Assembly (NCBI RefSeq): GCF_000023825.1
Contig: NC_013061.1
Location: 2,170,001 to 2,234,000 of the forward strand
Source of the DNA: Pedobacter heparinus DSM 2366
Lineage (GTDB): Bacteria; Bacteroidota; Bacteroidia; Sphingobacteriales; Sphingobacteriaceae
Length of the DNA: 64,000 bases
Direction of reading: 5' to 3'
The position numbers and the translations under genes were made by a program. Below the pieces are notes generated by a model, which had not been told where the DNA came from, ran no database searches, and saw only the letters and a program-made list of their open reading frames with translations. Shown here piece after piece: positions 8,142 to 17,865 of the stretch (positions within the stretch are counted from its first letter, which is position 1; every line of letters starts with the position of its first letter).

Positions 8142-10043
8142 GTTGAGCTTAAAAATAGCCTTAGCCTGGTCGGCCGAACTTACTGCAGTGATGAAGTTCG
8201 AAAAATCAGTATATTTTTCCGCCGGATAACTGCCATTGTTCAATATAAACCTTCGGGTATAGATCAGTTTTCTGTCTTCTTTTTTAATACTTACCTGATA
8301 GCTCCCAAATTCATTTTTAAGTATTTTATTGTCGGGTGTAAGCTCAATACTCACATTTTCAGGAAGGTGGTAAATGATCTCGTCCACATCGGTATAACCC
8401 CTGTTGATAAATACAGGCAGGGTCCTGTTCCTGACTTCAGGTACACTGCGTTCTTTATTGAAAGCATTTAATACCAGGTAAATGTGGCTATTGGTCTGGG
8501 CTGCATATTTTTGGATACTTAGGTCCAGCACCTCTGTGGTTACAGGATTACTGCCCTTATCCTGCTTGTAATGAAGTGAACTGAAGTTAATGTTGTCAAT
8601 GTCATATGCAGTTTTCAGTAATTTTAACTGTTCAGTTAAAGGCTGATTGATCATTTTGTCGCAATTGTCATACTGTGCACCGCTAAACGTAGTTTTCAGG
8701 CTGCCCTTAATGTTCCCTTCCCCGTCTAAAGTTAGTTCGGCCCGGCGGTCCTGTAAGTTCATTGCTGTGGTCAGTGCCGGGGTTTTTAATATTTTTCCTG
8801 CCTCTTCTGTGCAGGCCAGTACCGTACGGTCGTCCGTAAAGCTACCCAGAAAGCCAAAAGGCGCATCCTGACTGGTACATTCCAGCCATGTGGTGTCATT
8901 TTTAAGCGGTAAACATAAAATGATATGATTTCCCTGGTTCATACTGGCAAAATCAGTCTCCATGTTCTTTTTGAAATCCCCTGCATTTACCACGCAATAC
9001 CAGGAGGGGATGTTAACTGCTTTCAGCAGGCTTTGGGTATAATTTACCAGGGCTTTACAATCGCCATAAGAAACCTGGTGAACTTCCGCTGCAGGAATGG
9101 GCCTGTTGCCACCAATACCAATCTGAACACTAATGTACCTGGTTTTCTTCTGCACATATTCATAGATCTTTCGGGCCTTGTCCTTATCGTTATCTATTCC
9201 TGCCGTAAGTGCTTTAACTTCGGCTATGGCAGCAGGGGGCAATGTCTGCCTGTTTTTAACCAGTTCAGTATAAATCCACTTGCCCAGCTCATCCCAGTTC
9301 TGGTATTTTCCTTTATAACCATAAAAATTAAAATCTTCGGGAGCAACTTTTATATGGGTGCGGTAATCATTTGGGTTTGGCGCATAGGGCTCCGGTTTAA
9401 AAGCTGGTATATTTTTTACGGTCCAGGTCTGGCTTTTAAACTTGTCGGTCTGGATAAGTTCGGGCTCTCCTTTATAATTGTAAGCCTTAACCCGTATTTT
9501 ATCTTCAGGTTTACAAATGAAAGTATAGCTGCTCAGGGCAACGGCAACACCTGCACTGCCACTGGCATACCAGTCAGGTATCGCCAGGTTCTGTTTTGAC
9601 CTGACCTCATACTCGCATACCATCGTATAAGGATAGGCTAAAGCAGTAGGGGCAAAATGTTTTACCCGGTCATCCTCAAATAAAGAAAAATTGTTTACCG
9701 CACTGTGGTCTGTAAAATTACTGAGCGTAAATTTACTGATCTGTTTTCCCCAGGCATCCAGGATCATCCCTTTAACATATTTTATGCTTACATTTTTATC
9801 ATAGAATAAGGTCAGTTCGGCCTCATCGTCCCCATTTTTATTGAGTATGGTAACCGTTTTTTTGATGTTTAAACTTACATTGTCGTTTGCACGCATATCT
9901 ACGGTGGTCTCCATTTTCCTGATCACCGCATTTGCACGGTTCTTCAGTTCTGCAGGAATCTCATCTGCTGTATAACTTTCCTGTGAAAAAGAGCGGAATG
10001 TACAAAGCAGCAGCGCCAGTAGCACCAGTTCTTTCAACTTCAT
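8130..10043 (-). CDS. DUF3857 / transglutaminase-like exported protein (active-site Cys present)
   Basis: 637 residues. A signal peptide (about residues 1-20, ending SFSQ) is followed by a DUF3857 domain (about 50-230) and a transglutaminase-like domain. Cys about residue 329 in SYGDCKAL, His in GNHIILCLPL and Asp in the TSQDAPFG region give a plausible Cys-His-Asp triad. A DUF3858-like C-terminal part follows. Such proteins are common envelope proteins of Bacteroidota with undefined substrates. It directly follows a related gene upstream (one base between start and stop), and the two look like tandem paralogues. Confidence 0.85.
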   Translation of the reverse strand: MKLKELVLLALLLCTFRSFSQESYTADEIPAELKNRANAVIRKMETTVDMRANDNVSLNIKKTVTILNKNGDDEAELTLFYDKNVSIKYVKGMILDAWGKQISKFTLSNFTDHSAVNNFSLFEDDRVKHFAPTALAYPYTMVCEYEVRSKQNLAIPDWYASGSAGVAVALSSYTFICKPEDKIRVKAYNYKGEPELIQTDKFKSQTWTVKNIPAFKPEPYAPNPNDYRTHIKVAPEDFNFYGYKGKYQNWDELGKWIYTELVKNRQTLPPAAIAEVKALTAGIDNDKDKARKIYEYVQKKTRYISVQIGIGGNRPIPAAEVHQVSYGDCKALVNYTQSLLKAVNIPSWYCVVNAGDFKKNMETDFASMNQGNHIILCLPLKNDTTWLECTSQDAPFGFLGSFTDDRTVLACTEEAGKILKTPALTTAMNLQDRRAELTLDGEGNIKGSLKTTFSGAQYDNCDKMINQPLTEQLKLLKTAYDIDNINFSSLHYKQDKGSNPVTTEVLDLSIQKYAAQTNSHIYLVLNAFNKERSVPEVRNRTLPVFINRGYTDVDEIIYHLPENVSIELTPDNKILKNEFGSYQVSIKKEDRKLIYTRRFILNNGSYPAEKYTDFSNFITAVSSADQAKAIFKLNSAQ

Positions 10044-12014
10044 CTATTTTGATTTTTTAAGGATAATATCCGTTTTCTGCAATTGGATGATCCTGCTGTA
10101 GAACTCCTTAAGTGAAAGGTATTCTGCAGAGCTATAAATTGGTTTGTTAAGCTGCATCAGCTGGTTAAACAGCAGGATATTGTCTTCAACAGCAGTTGTA
10201 CAGATAAACCTGCCACCCGCATCGGCCAGTACCATGTTCAGTTCTTTAGGCTTGTCGGCCAAATTATAGTTATCAGGCAGTTTAATTGTCATGTTGATGC
10301 GGATTTCCTTTTCTGCACCCAGATCTACAGGATAGGTACGCTCATTTAAATTGAAAGGATTTTTGCTGATCCGGTCGATAAAAAACGGGTTAAAAAATAA
10401 AGGGTCACTATTGAGGTTGGAAAAGGCCGACATTTCAACTTCATAATTTTCGGTAAGCAGGTTTTCCAGGCTGTCCAGGTTATGGATTGCATGTTTAAGG
10501 ATCCTGATCTGGGGCATACTCTCATCCAGCTTCTCTACATATTCATCCACCGAACTTGCTGCCAGGATCTTTTTACGTTTATTATAGGCCGCATAACCAA
10601 TGGCGTGGATGGTCAGGTTACCCCGTATTTTTCCATCTTTTCCCAGCTCAGCAATTAAACTGTACCGGAGTGTTTCTTTCTGACTCGCTTTAAGGTCATA
10701 CCAGTAGGAGGGTTTTTTCAGGTTGATTACCCTTCCCTGTCCGTTAATGCAATGGAGTGGCAGCAAACCAAATGGCATTAAAGGCTCTGTTGCATCCAGC
10801 AAATAGCTTTTTCCCTCAATGTTTACCTTAGCTATTACATAATTAAAATCAGTGATCACGGGGTATAAGTTATTCACAGTGCCATTGGAACGGGTCGAAA
10901 GGATAACCGCTTCTGCATCCAGATTCGCTGCACTTAATGCAGCTACCAGCGCCAGGTTAATGTCCGCCGTATTGCCGGAATGGGTTTCCAAAGCTTTTTT
11001 TATTGTATTTTCACTTTGAATTCCAATAAATCCGTTTCGCTTGATGTTGCGCTTAATGTAATCATAGATTTCCTTTGCCTTGTCCAGCGGTGCAGTCTTG
11101 TTTTTCAGGATCTCTGGCAACAGCTCTTTAAAAAGGTCTTTTCTTTTCATCTGGCTGCCAAATGATTTGTCATTTATCAGCTCAAAGTCCACATCCTTCC
11201 ATTCCTTGGTTACACTTTTCTTCCCGCCCGACAGCAGGTAGTATTCGGAGAGTTCAAAATTAATGGCCGACCTGAAATTACTTGGGGCAGTCATGTAATC
11301 TTCTTCAACCAATGCCGGGATATCTTTCATGATATAGGTCATTTTTGAACAGTCATAGGGCCTTCCTGAAATTCTGAGGCATTCTTTATAGAGTTCAGCA
11401 TTTTGTGAACTGAGCTTCTGTGCCCCACGTAAGGATACATTATAAGTGTAAAGGGCAGGGATAATGGCAATGTATTCGCTGTACAGTTTCGGGATGTCCG
11501 ACTGGAATTCCCAGCTCCTGAAGTTAAAAAGGCCATGCGAATAGAGGCGGTAGCTGTATTCAATAATACTGCCCTCAACCAGATTGGGCATGGTAAATTT
11601 AGTCAGTACCACATATTTGTTCTTTTTCTCGGTAAACACCTTTTTTTTATCCAGCGGTGTTTGTGTAAATTGCCCGTCTATATAATTTATGGTCACTGCT
11701 TTCAGGTTCTGGACCATGTCTTCCTTATCGCCATAAATTCTTTGGGGAATGACAACATTTGCACTCCCGAAGCCATTTTTGTTCAGTATTTTTATCCTGA
11801 CATGGTATTCAAAATCTATATAAAGATTGCCATAACTTTCGTCTAAACGAACTGATGCCGTACCAAATTCCTTTAACACTACTGCATTGGCATTGCTGTC
11901 TGTTTTTACCTTTTTTAAGTCAAGATCATCCCCGCTGATTTCCCCAAATCCAAAATCCTGTGCCCTTACAGCAATGGAACAAAAAAATACAAACAGAAAA
12001 AGAAGATATTTCAT
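10044..12014 (-). CDS. DUF3857 exported protein with degenerate transglutaminase domain
   Basis: 656 residues with a signal peptide (ending IAVRAQ). It has the same architecture as the neighbouring downstream gene: DUF3857 at about 50-230 and a transglutaminase-like fold at about 270-430. Where the neighbour has GDCKAL, this one reads SGNTADIN at about residue 345, so the catalytic Cys is replaced; the His position also looks changed while LLDATEPL keeps the Asp. It is therefore probably a non-enzymatic partner of the downstream paralogue. The stop is immediately followed by the next start. Confidence 0.82.
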   Translation of the reverse strand: MKYLLFLFVFFCSIAVRAQDFGFGEISGDDLDLKKVKTDSNANAVVLKEFGTASVRLDESYGNLYIDFEYHVRIKILNKNGFGSANVVIPQRIYGDKEDMVQNLKAVTINYIDGQFTQTPLDKKKVFTEKKNKYVVLTKFTMPNLVEGSIIEYSYRLYSHGLFNFRSWEFQSDIPKLYSEYIAIIPALYTYNVSLRGAQKLSSQNAELYKECLRISGRPYDCSKMTYIMKDIPALVEEDYMTAPSNFRSAINFELSEYYLLSGGKKSVTKEWKDVDFELINDKSFGSQMKRKDLFKELLPEILKNKTAPLDKAKEIYDYIKRNIKRNGFIGIQSENTIKKALETHSGNTADINLALVAALSAANLDAEAVILSTRSNGTVNNLYPVITDFNYVIAKVNIEGKSYLLDATEPLMPFGLLPLHCINGQGRVINLKKPSYWYDLKASQKETLRYSLIAELGKDGKIRGNLTIHAIGYAAYNKRKKILAASSVDEYVEKLDESMPQIRILKHAIHNLDSLENLLTENYEVEMSAFSNLNSDPLFFNPFFIDRISKNPFNLNERTYPVDLGAEKEIRINMTIKLPDNYNLADKPKELNMVLADAGGRFICTTAVEDNILLFNQLMQLNKPIYSSAEYLSLKEFYSRIIQLQKTDIILKKSK

Positions 12015-12183
12015 ATCTGAGCGTTTAATAAATATGTTAATTTAAATATGATGCAAGATATAGCCTGAAATCTAATAAAAAAAAATAGATTGTAAATTAT
12101 ACCTGCAGAAAAATTGTTATCAAATAAGTCGAGGATTACTGGATGATTTTTACGACTTTTGAAAAGCTACCAAAAAGTTAAAA

Positions 12184-13170
12184 ATGAAATTGAATTTAAA
12201 ACGCCCACTCGCTTTTTTTGATCTGGAAACCACTGGTGTTAATGTAGGTGCTGATCGTATTGTCGAAATTGCAATATTGAAAGCCATGCCAGATGGATCT
12301 GAACTGATCAAGACCATGCGCATCAATCCTGAAATGCCGATCCCATTGTATGCTTCACTGATCCATGGAATTTACGACGAACACATTGCCAATGAGCCTA
12401 TATTTAAAGAGGTAGCTACTGAACTTGCTGATTTTATTGGTGATGCAGACCTGGCAGGCTACAACTCCAACAGGTTTGATATCCCGGTATTGCTGGAAGA
12501 GTTTTTAAGGGCAGGGGTTGACTTTGATATGTCCGACAGGAAATTTGTTGATGTGCAGAACATATTTCATCAGATGGAGCAGCGTACCCTCAGGGCTGCT
12601 TATAAATTCTATTGCAACAAAGACATCATCAATGCACATTCCGCAGAAGCAGATATTACGGCAACCTATCAGGTATTGCTGGCACAGATAGAACGTTATA
12701 AAGACATTGATTTTGAGGATAAGCAGGGAAATATATCCAGGCCTGTACAAAACGATGTAGAGGCACTTCATGCTTTTACCAATATGAACAAACCGGTTGA
12801 CTTTGCCGGAAGGATGGTCTATAATGAAAATGATGAAGAGACCTTCAATTTTGGTAAACATAAGGGCAAAACTGTTGAGCAGGTTTTTGACATTGAGCCC
12901 AGTTATTATGCCTGGATGAAGCAGGGTGATTTTCCCTTATATACCAAGAAAAAACTCGAGGAGATCTGGACCCGCTGGAACAAAAAGAAGGAACAGCTTA
13001 AACTGGAAAGGCAGCAGCAGGCTGAAGCAAACAGGCCAAAAAACCCTCAACCGGTTAAAGTGCAGCAAAACCCTGCTAAGCCACAACACCAGCAGCCTAA
13101 AAAAGAAAAACCAGCTGCTGAGCTGACCAACGATATGCTGGAGCAGCTGAAGATGAAATTTGGAAAATAA
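12184..13170 (+). CDS. DEDDh 3'-5' exonuclease (DnaQ/ExoX type)
   Basis: 328 residues. The exonuclease domain fills about residues 8-178: FFDLETTG supplies Asp13 and Glu15, YNSNRFDIPVLLEEF the next Asp, and HSAEADITAT the His and last Asp of the DEDDh set. A second conserved segment, FNFGKHKGKTVEQVF to WMKQGDFP at about 220-250, is the ExoX C-terminal-like module. The tail (about 275-315) is rich in Q, K and P and probably disordered. Likely a stand-alone repair or end-processing nuclease; not fused to a polymerase. Confidence 0.9.
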   Translation: MKLNLKRPLAFFDLETTGVNVGADRIVEIAILKAMPDGSELIKTMRINPEMPIPLYASLIHGIYDEHIANEPIFKEVATELADFIGDADLAGYNSNRFDIPVLLEEFLRAGVDFDMSDRKFVDVQNIFHQMEQRTLRAAYKFYCNKDIINAHSAEADITATYQVLLAQIERYKDIDFEDKQGNISRPVQNDVEALHAFTNMNKPVDFAGRMVYNENDEETFNFGKHKGKTVEQVFDIEPSYYAWMKQGDFPLYTKKKLEEIWTRWNKKKEQLKLERQQQAEANRPKNPQPVKVQQNPAKPQHQQPKKEKPAAELTNDMLEQLKMKFGK

Positions 13171-13181
13171 CCCGCAATTTT

Positions 13182-15050
13182 ATGAAGAAAAGGACAATGG
13201 TAACGGCATTATGCGTCATGCTGTTTGCCCGGGTACATGCCCAGCAAAATTTACCGGTCCCTTCAAATATACGTGCTGCTTATGAAAGGGGGACAAGGGA
13301 CATTAGCGGTAAACCAGGACCTGCATACTGGCAAAATACGGCCGATTATAAGTTAAAAATCAATTTTAACCCTTCAACAAGGGAACTGAAGGGCCTTGCA
13401 GAGATTGTCTATGTGAACAACAGTAAGGATACCCTTAAACAGCTTTGGTTTAAACTTTACCCCAATCTGTATCAGAAAGGAGCAAATCCCAAAACAAAAG
13501 TAGATACCAGAGACCTGGGGGATGGGCTCGACATCCTGTCTGTCCAGGCAGATGGGAAAACCCTGGCCAGCAGCGATCTGGTCATTGAAGGGACCAATAT
13601 GCATACCGGGATTGCAGCACTTGCACCCGGAAAGTCCATGAAGCTCAGCATTGATTATCAGTACATCTTAAATAAGGGCTCACATATCCGTACAGGGCAG
13701 GTAAACGATAGTGCGCATTTTGTAGCTTATTTTTTTCCGCGTATAGCGGTTTACGATGATATAGATGGCTGGAACAAATATCCATACACAGGAGAAGAAG
13801 AGTTTTATAACGACTTCTGTAATTTTAAGGCAGAAATTACTGTTCCCGAGCGGTACGTGATCTGGGCTACAGGCAATCTGCTGAATGCTGATGCCGTATT
13901 TAAAAAAGAGATAGCCAGTCGTTTAAGCAAGGCAGAAGCAACGGATGAAATCGTAGATGTGATTACGGAACAGGACCTGAAACAAAAAAAGGTAACCAGT
14001 AACAAAGCATTTAATACTTATGTGTTTGAAGCAAAAAACGTTACCGATTTTGTTTTCGCTACCAGTAACCATTACCTGTGGAAATCGTCGAGCGTACTGG
14101 TGGACTCCCTGACCAAAAGAAGGACCAGGGTAGATGCCGTTTTTAACCCTATCCATAAAGATTATTATGAAGTGGCAGATTTTGCCAGGCAAACGGTATA
14201 CCTGATGAGCCATGTTTTTCCTAAATGGGCTTTTCCATATCCGCATGAAACTGTTTTTGACGGACTGGATCAGATGGAATATCCTATGATGGTAAACGAC
14301 AATCCTGTAGCAAAAAGAAAAGATGCCATTACGCTTACCGTACATGAAGTATTCCATACCATGTTTCCCTTTTATATGGGCACCAACGAAACCCAATATG
14401 GCTGGATGGACGAAGGCTGGGCAACCATAGCAGAATGGCTGCTGGCCCCGATGATAGACACTACATTGGTGGACGAATATGGGGTAGAGTCGACCGCTAT
14501 ATCTTCAGGTACTAAAAATGATGTGCCTATAGTTACATTAACACCAGATTTAAAAGGGGTAGGTTCTTTTACCAACTCCTATCCTAAGCCTGCAATGGGG
14601 TATCTGTTTGTTAAAGATTACCTGGGCGATGAGCTGTTTACCAAAGCCCTGCACCATTACATTAAACAATGGAATGGCAAACACCCTATGCCTTTTGATT
14701 TTTTTTACTGCATGAATGAGGGCTCGGGCAAAAACCTGAACTGGTTTTGGAAAGCCTGGTTTTTTGAAGAAGGGGTAACAGACATGGCCATTAAAGCCGC
14801 AGACAAAACAGATCAAGGTTATCGCATCAGGATAGAGAATAAAAGTACGAAACCTTTGCCGGTTGACCTGTTGCTGGAATATGCAGATGGTACTTCAGCA
14901 GAAATACATAAAACCATAGGGGTATGGAAAAAAGGCAACTCCTGGACCGATATTGAGGTAAGTACAGTTAAAACACTTAAAAAAGTCACACTGGGTAGTG
15001 TTCATGTCCCGGATAAAGACCCCAACGACAATGTTTTTCTGCTCAGGTAG
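13182..15050 (+). CDS. M1 family metallopeptidase, exported
   Basis: 622 residues with a signal peptide (ending ARVHAQ). The zinc site is HEVFH (about residues 387-391) with the third ligand Glu in WMDEGWATIAEW about 20 residues later, the gluzincin spacing of M1 aminopeptidases. In place of the classic GAMEN exopeptidase motif it has LDQMEYPMM, as in the Bacteroidota M1 subgroup. Probably a periplasmic or outer-membrane-associated aminopeptidase. It follows the exonuclease by 11 bp. Confidence 0.92.
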   Translation: MKKRTMVTALCVMLFARVHAQQNLPVPSNIRAAYERGTRDISGKPGPAYWQNTADYKLKINFNPSTRELKGLAEIVYVNNSKDTLKQLWFKLYPNLYQKGANPKTKVDTRDLGDGLDILSVQADGKTLASSDLVIEGTNMHTGIAALAPGKSMKLSIDYQYILNKGSHIRTGQVNDSAHFVAYFFPRIAVYDDIDGWNKYPYTGEEEFYNDFCNFKAEITVPERYVIWATGNLLNADAVFKKEIASRLSKAEATDEIVDVITEQDLKQKKVTSNKAFNTYVFEAKNVTDFVFATSNHYLWKSSSVLVDSLTKRRTRVDAVFNPIHKDYYEVADFARQTVYLMSHVFPKWAFPYPHETVFDGLDQMEYPMMVNDNPVAKRKDAITLTVHEVFHTMFPFYMGTNETQYGWMDEGWATIAEWLLAPMIDTTLVDEYGVESTAISSGTKNDVPIVTLTPDLKGVGSFTNSYPKPAMGYLFVKDYLGDELFTKALHHYIKQWNGKHPMPFDFFYCMNEGSGKNLNWFWKAWFFEEGVTDMAIKAADKTDQGYRIRIENKSTKPLPVDLLLEYADGTSAEIHKTIGVWKKGNSWTDIEVSTVKTLKKVTLGSVHVPDKDPNDNVFLLR

Positions 15051-15058
15051 TGCTTCTT

Positions 15059-15997
15059 TTAAGAACTCTTTTTTATAAAATCAATGTTCCTGGTCAGCCC
15101 TTTATATTTGGTGCGCTTTACTGCCGAATTTTTAAAGATCGTTTTAAACACATCTTCTGTAATGTCCTGCCAGTCTTCCCGTTTCATTTGCAGCAAGCGC
15201 TCATTTGGTTTAAACATAGGTTCTGAATGCGGGGCGGAAAACCTGTTCCAGGGGCAAACATCCTGGCATATATCGCAGCCAAACATCCAGTTGTCCATTT
15301 TACCTTTAAAGTCCTGGTCAATTTCTTCTTTCAGTTCAATGGTGAGGTAGGAGATACACTTTTTGGCGTCGATGATAAAGGGTGATAAAATGGCATCAGT
15401 AGGACAGGCATCTATGCACTTGGTACAGGTGCCACAATGGTCTGCCGTAAAGGGCTGGTCATACTCCAGCTCCAGGTCTACAATCAGTTCAGCTAAAAAA
15501 AAGAAGGAACCACTCTTCTTATTGATGAGGTTGCTGTTTTTGCCAATCCAGCCAATGCCTGCACGTTTTGCCCAGGCCCTGTCCAGCACCGGCGCCGAAT
15601 CTACAAATGCCCTGCCGGCAACCTCGCCAATTTCTTCCCTTATAAAGTTCAGCAGCTGGTACAACTTATCCTTGATCACCTGGTGATAGTCCATGCCATA
15701 AGCATATTTAGAGATCTTTGGGGCATCGGGATCTTGCTGCTGTTCAGCAGGAAAATAATTGAGGGTCAAAGAAATGACAGATCTGGAATCTTCCACAAGC
15801 AATCTGGGATCCAGCCTTTTGTCGAAATGATTTTCCATGTAAGCCATCTGTCCGTGATGGTTGTTGTGCAGCCATTTCTCCAGTTTTGGCGCTTCCTCTT
15901 CCAGGAAATCTGCTTTGGCAATACCGCATTGCATAAAGCCAAGCCTAAGGGCCTCGGCTTTAATCAGCTTGCTGTATCTGGAAGCATTGTTCAACAT
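15059..15997 (-). CDS. queG: Epoxyqueuosine reductase QueG
   Basis: About 312 residues. QueG reduces epoxyqueuosine to queuosine in tRNA, using cobalamin and two [4Fe-4S] clusters. The clusters are given by [13 protein letters not shown] and by [12 protein letters not shown] place the start at the ATG at 15997 instead of a TTG at 16006, because TATCTTTG, a -7 promoter box, covers 16011-16004 and would place transcription start at or after the TTG. The enzyme needs B12, which connects it to the uptake locus near 48-55 kb. Convergent with the M1 peptidase gene. Confidence 0.93.
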   Translation of the reverse strand: MLNNASRYSKLIKAEALRLGFMQCGIAKADFLEEEAPKLEKWLHNNHHGQMAYMENHFDKRLDPRLLVEDSRSVISLTLNYFPAEQQQDPDAPKISKYAYGMDYHQVIKDKLYQLLNFIREEIGEVAGRAFVDSAPVLDRAWAKRAGIGWIGKNSNLINKKSGSFFFLAELIVDLELEYDQPFTADHCGTCTKCIDACPTDAILSPFIIDAKKCISYLTIELKEEIDQDFKGKMDNWMFGCDICQDVCPWNRFSAPHSEPMFKPNERLLQMKREDWQDITEDVFKTIFKNSAVKRTKYKGLTRNIDFIKKSS

Positions 15998-16003
15998 CTT
16001 TTG

Positions 16004-16011
16004 CAAAGATA
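16004..16011 (-). promoter_or_regulatory. Candidate -7 box of queG
   Basis: TATCTTTG on the minus strand matches TAnnTTTG and ends 6 nt before the ATG at 15997; no clear -33 TTTG seen. It argues for the ATG start and a very short leader. Confidence 0.35.
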
Positions 16012-16074
16012 AGGCTTTGTAATGTAAACTTTTTTAGGCCCGTATTGTTATTAAATTAACCAACACTTAAAGTC

Positions 16075-16293
16075 ATGGAAAATTCAGATGCTAAACATAC
16101 AGAAGAGACGAACAAACCACATAAACCCATAGAGCACGATTATGCCCATCACCAGGCCGATCCGGGACCATCGCCGCAGGCCGTTAAAGAGAAGGACATC
16201 AACGGTGCCGCAGTCATATTGAGGTGGCTTATCCCTTTACTGGTTATCGCTTTACTGGTCTACTGGCTGTTTTTTAAAGGTGCGCACAGTTAA
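16075..16293 (+). CDS. Small single-span membrane protein, unknown function
   Basis: 72 residues. The first 45 are polar and rich in His, Glu, Lys and Pro (for example HDYAHHQADPGPSPQ); residues about 48-67 form one strongly hydrophobic helix ending in a short FFKGAHS tail. Orientation is probably N-in tail-anchored-like, but that is inference. I do not recognise a family. It stands alone between divergent queG and the convergent GNAT-nitrilase gene. Confidence 0.65.
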   Translation: MENSDAKHTEETNKPHKPIEHDYAHHQADPGPSPQAVKEKDINGAAVILRWLIPLLVIALLVYWLFFKGAHS

Positions 16294-16298
16294 AAAAA

Positions 16299-16323
16299 TA
16301 AGGCTGTTATTTCAACAGCCTTA
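16299..16323. terminator. Hairpin between convergent genes
   Basis: A 10-bp perfect stem (TAAGGCTGTT / AACAGCCTTA) with loop ATTTC. On the minus strand it is followed by a T-run (the A-run at 16292-16298), so it most clearly terminates the GNAT-nitrilase gene, whose stop lies inside the stem. Confidence 0.6.
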
Positions 16324-17812
16324 CTTCATATAAATCCCTGCGCCGGTCTTTCAGTATCCTTACTGTACCAAAATGATGGATCTCATCCAGCAAATGCAGG
16401 TCAACATCCACCACCAGCATCATTTCGGTATTTGGCGTAGTTTCGGCCTTTACCGCATTGGTTGGAAAAGCAAAATCAGAAGGGGTAAATACGGCCGACT
16501 GGGCAAACTGTATATCCATATTGTTTACTTTAGGCAAATTGCCCACGCAACCTGCTATGGCTACATAACATTCATTTTCTATGGCCCTGGCCTGCGCACA
16601 ATGCCTTACCCGGGTATAACCATTCTGGGTATCGGTTAAGAAAGGTACAAACAGGATCTGCATCCCCTGATCGGCATAAAGCCTGCTCAGTTCAGGAAAT
16701 TCCACATCATAACAGATCAATATCCCTACTTTACCGCAATCGGTATCAAACACCTGGATCTTATCGCCACCCACCATTCCATAGTATTTCTGTTCATTCG
16801 GGGTAATGTGGATTTTCCGGTATTCATCTGTTTTACCACTTCTGTGGCATAAATAGGTGGCATTATAAAGCTTATTGTTCTCTACAATAGGCATACTGCC
16901 GGATATGATATTTACATTATATGAAAGGGCATATTGCTGGATCCTTTTTACAATCTCGGCTGTTTGTTCGGCCAGTTTACGCATGGCCTCCATTTCTGGT
17001 AAATGATTGTATGGATGCAACAATGGGGTGTTGAAAAATTCGGGGAATACAATAAAATCGGATTTATAGCCGCTCACAGCATCTACAAAAAACTCTACCT
17101 GTTCATAAAAAGCTTCAATATCCGGAAAAAGTCGCATCTGCCATTGTACCAGACCGATCCTGATGGTCTTGGCCGAACGGGCAGAGGCATCGATGCCCTG
17201 GTAATAGATGTTGTTCCATTCTATTAAAGTGGCAAATTCCTTGGATTCATGATCGCCGGGCAGGTAGTTTTTCAGTACTTTCCTGACGTGGAAATCGTTG
17301 GACAGCTGGAAGGTAAGGGTAGGGTCATATATTTCTTTGGCCTTAACCTTATCTATGTATTGCCTGGGGCTCAGCTGATCGGCATATTCGTGGTAGCCAG
17401 GGATCCTGCCACCTGCAATGATACTTTTCAGGTTCAGGTTTTCGCACAGCTCCTTGCGTGCTTCATACAATCTGCGGCCCAGCCTTAGGCCCCTGTATTC
17501 GGGATGTACAAAAATCTCTATGCCATACAGCACATCCCCTTCGGGGTCGTGGGTAGAAAAAGAATAATCACCGGTAATGTTCTTATAAGTATGTTTATCC
17601 CCATATTCATCATAATCTACAATGAGGGATAAAGAACAAGCTACCACCTTATCATCCACTGCAATGCACAGCTGGCCTTCAGGAAATAATTTCAGCAACC
17701 TTTCGATGCTGTTTTTGCTCCATATCTGTCCCAGTGTTTCATAGGCCTCCTGCATGGATTCCTTTAAGTCATTGTAATCGGCTAAGGTCAGTTTTCTTGT
17801 TTCTATGTTCAT
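16307..17812 (-). CDS. GNAT acetyltransferase-carbon-nitrogen hydrolase fusion
   Basis: 501 residues in two parts. Residues about 1-190 form a GNAT domain with the acetyl-CoA loop region YRGLRLGRRLYEAR. Residues about 217-500 form a nitrilase-superfamily amidase with Glu in FPEFFNTP, Lys in RKIHITPNE and nucleophile Cys in LICYDVEFPE. The fusion is known in many bacteria; the substrate is not. Together the domains could acetylate and hydrolyse amide-containing small molecules. Single gene flanked by a terminator at its 3' end. Confidence 0.9.
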   Translation of the reverse strand: MNIETRKLTLADYNDLKESMQEAYETLGQIWSKNSIERLLKLFPEGQLCIAVDDKVVACSLSLIVDYDEYGDKHTYKNITGDYSFSTHDPEGDVLYGIEIFVHPEYRGLRLGRRLYEARKELCENLNLKSIIAGGRIPGYHEYADQLSPRQYIDKVKAKEIYDPTLTFQLSNDFHVRKVLKNYLPGDHESKEFATLIEWNNIYYQGIDASARSAKTIRIGLVQWQMRLFPDIEAFYEQVEFFVDAVSGYKSDFIVFPEFFNTPLLHPYNHLPEMEAMRKLAEQTAEIVKRIQQYALSYNVNIISGSMPIVENNKLYNATYLCHRSGKTDEYRKIHITPNEQKYYGMVGGDKIQVFDTDCGKVGILICYDVEFPELSRLYADQGMQILFVPFLTDTQNGYTRVRHCAQARAIENECYVAIAGCVGNLPKVNNMDIQFAQSAVFTPSDFAFPTNAVKAETTPNTEMMLVVDVDLHLLDEIHHFGTVRILKDRRRDLYEVRLLK

Positions 17813-17865
17813 ATCAGCTAAATTTAGCTATTCTGAAACAGAAATGGTGCCTAAAAAAAATTTTA

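Noticed and set aside
8925..9599. 224-residue open frame on the plus strand
   Set aside because: Lies wholly antisense to the DUF3857/transglutaminase gene, with no family resemblance or signal peptide; a shadow frame.
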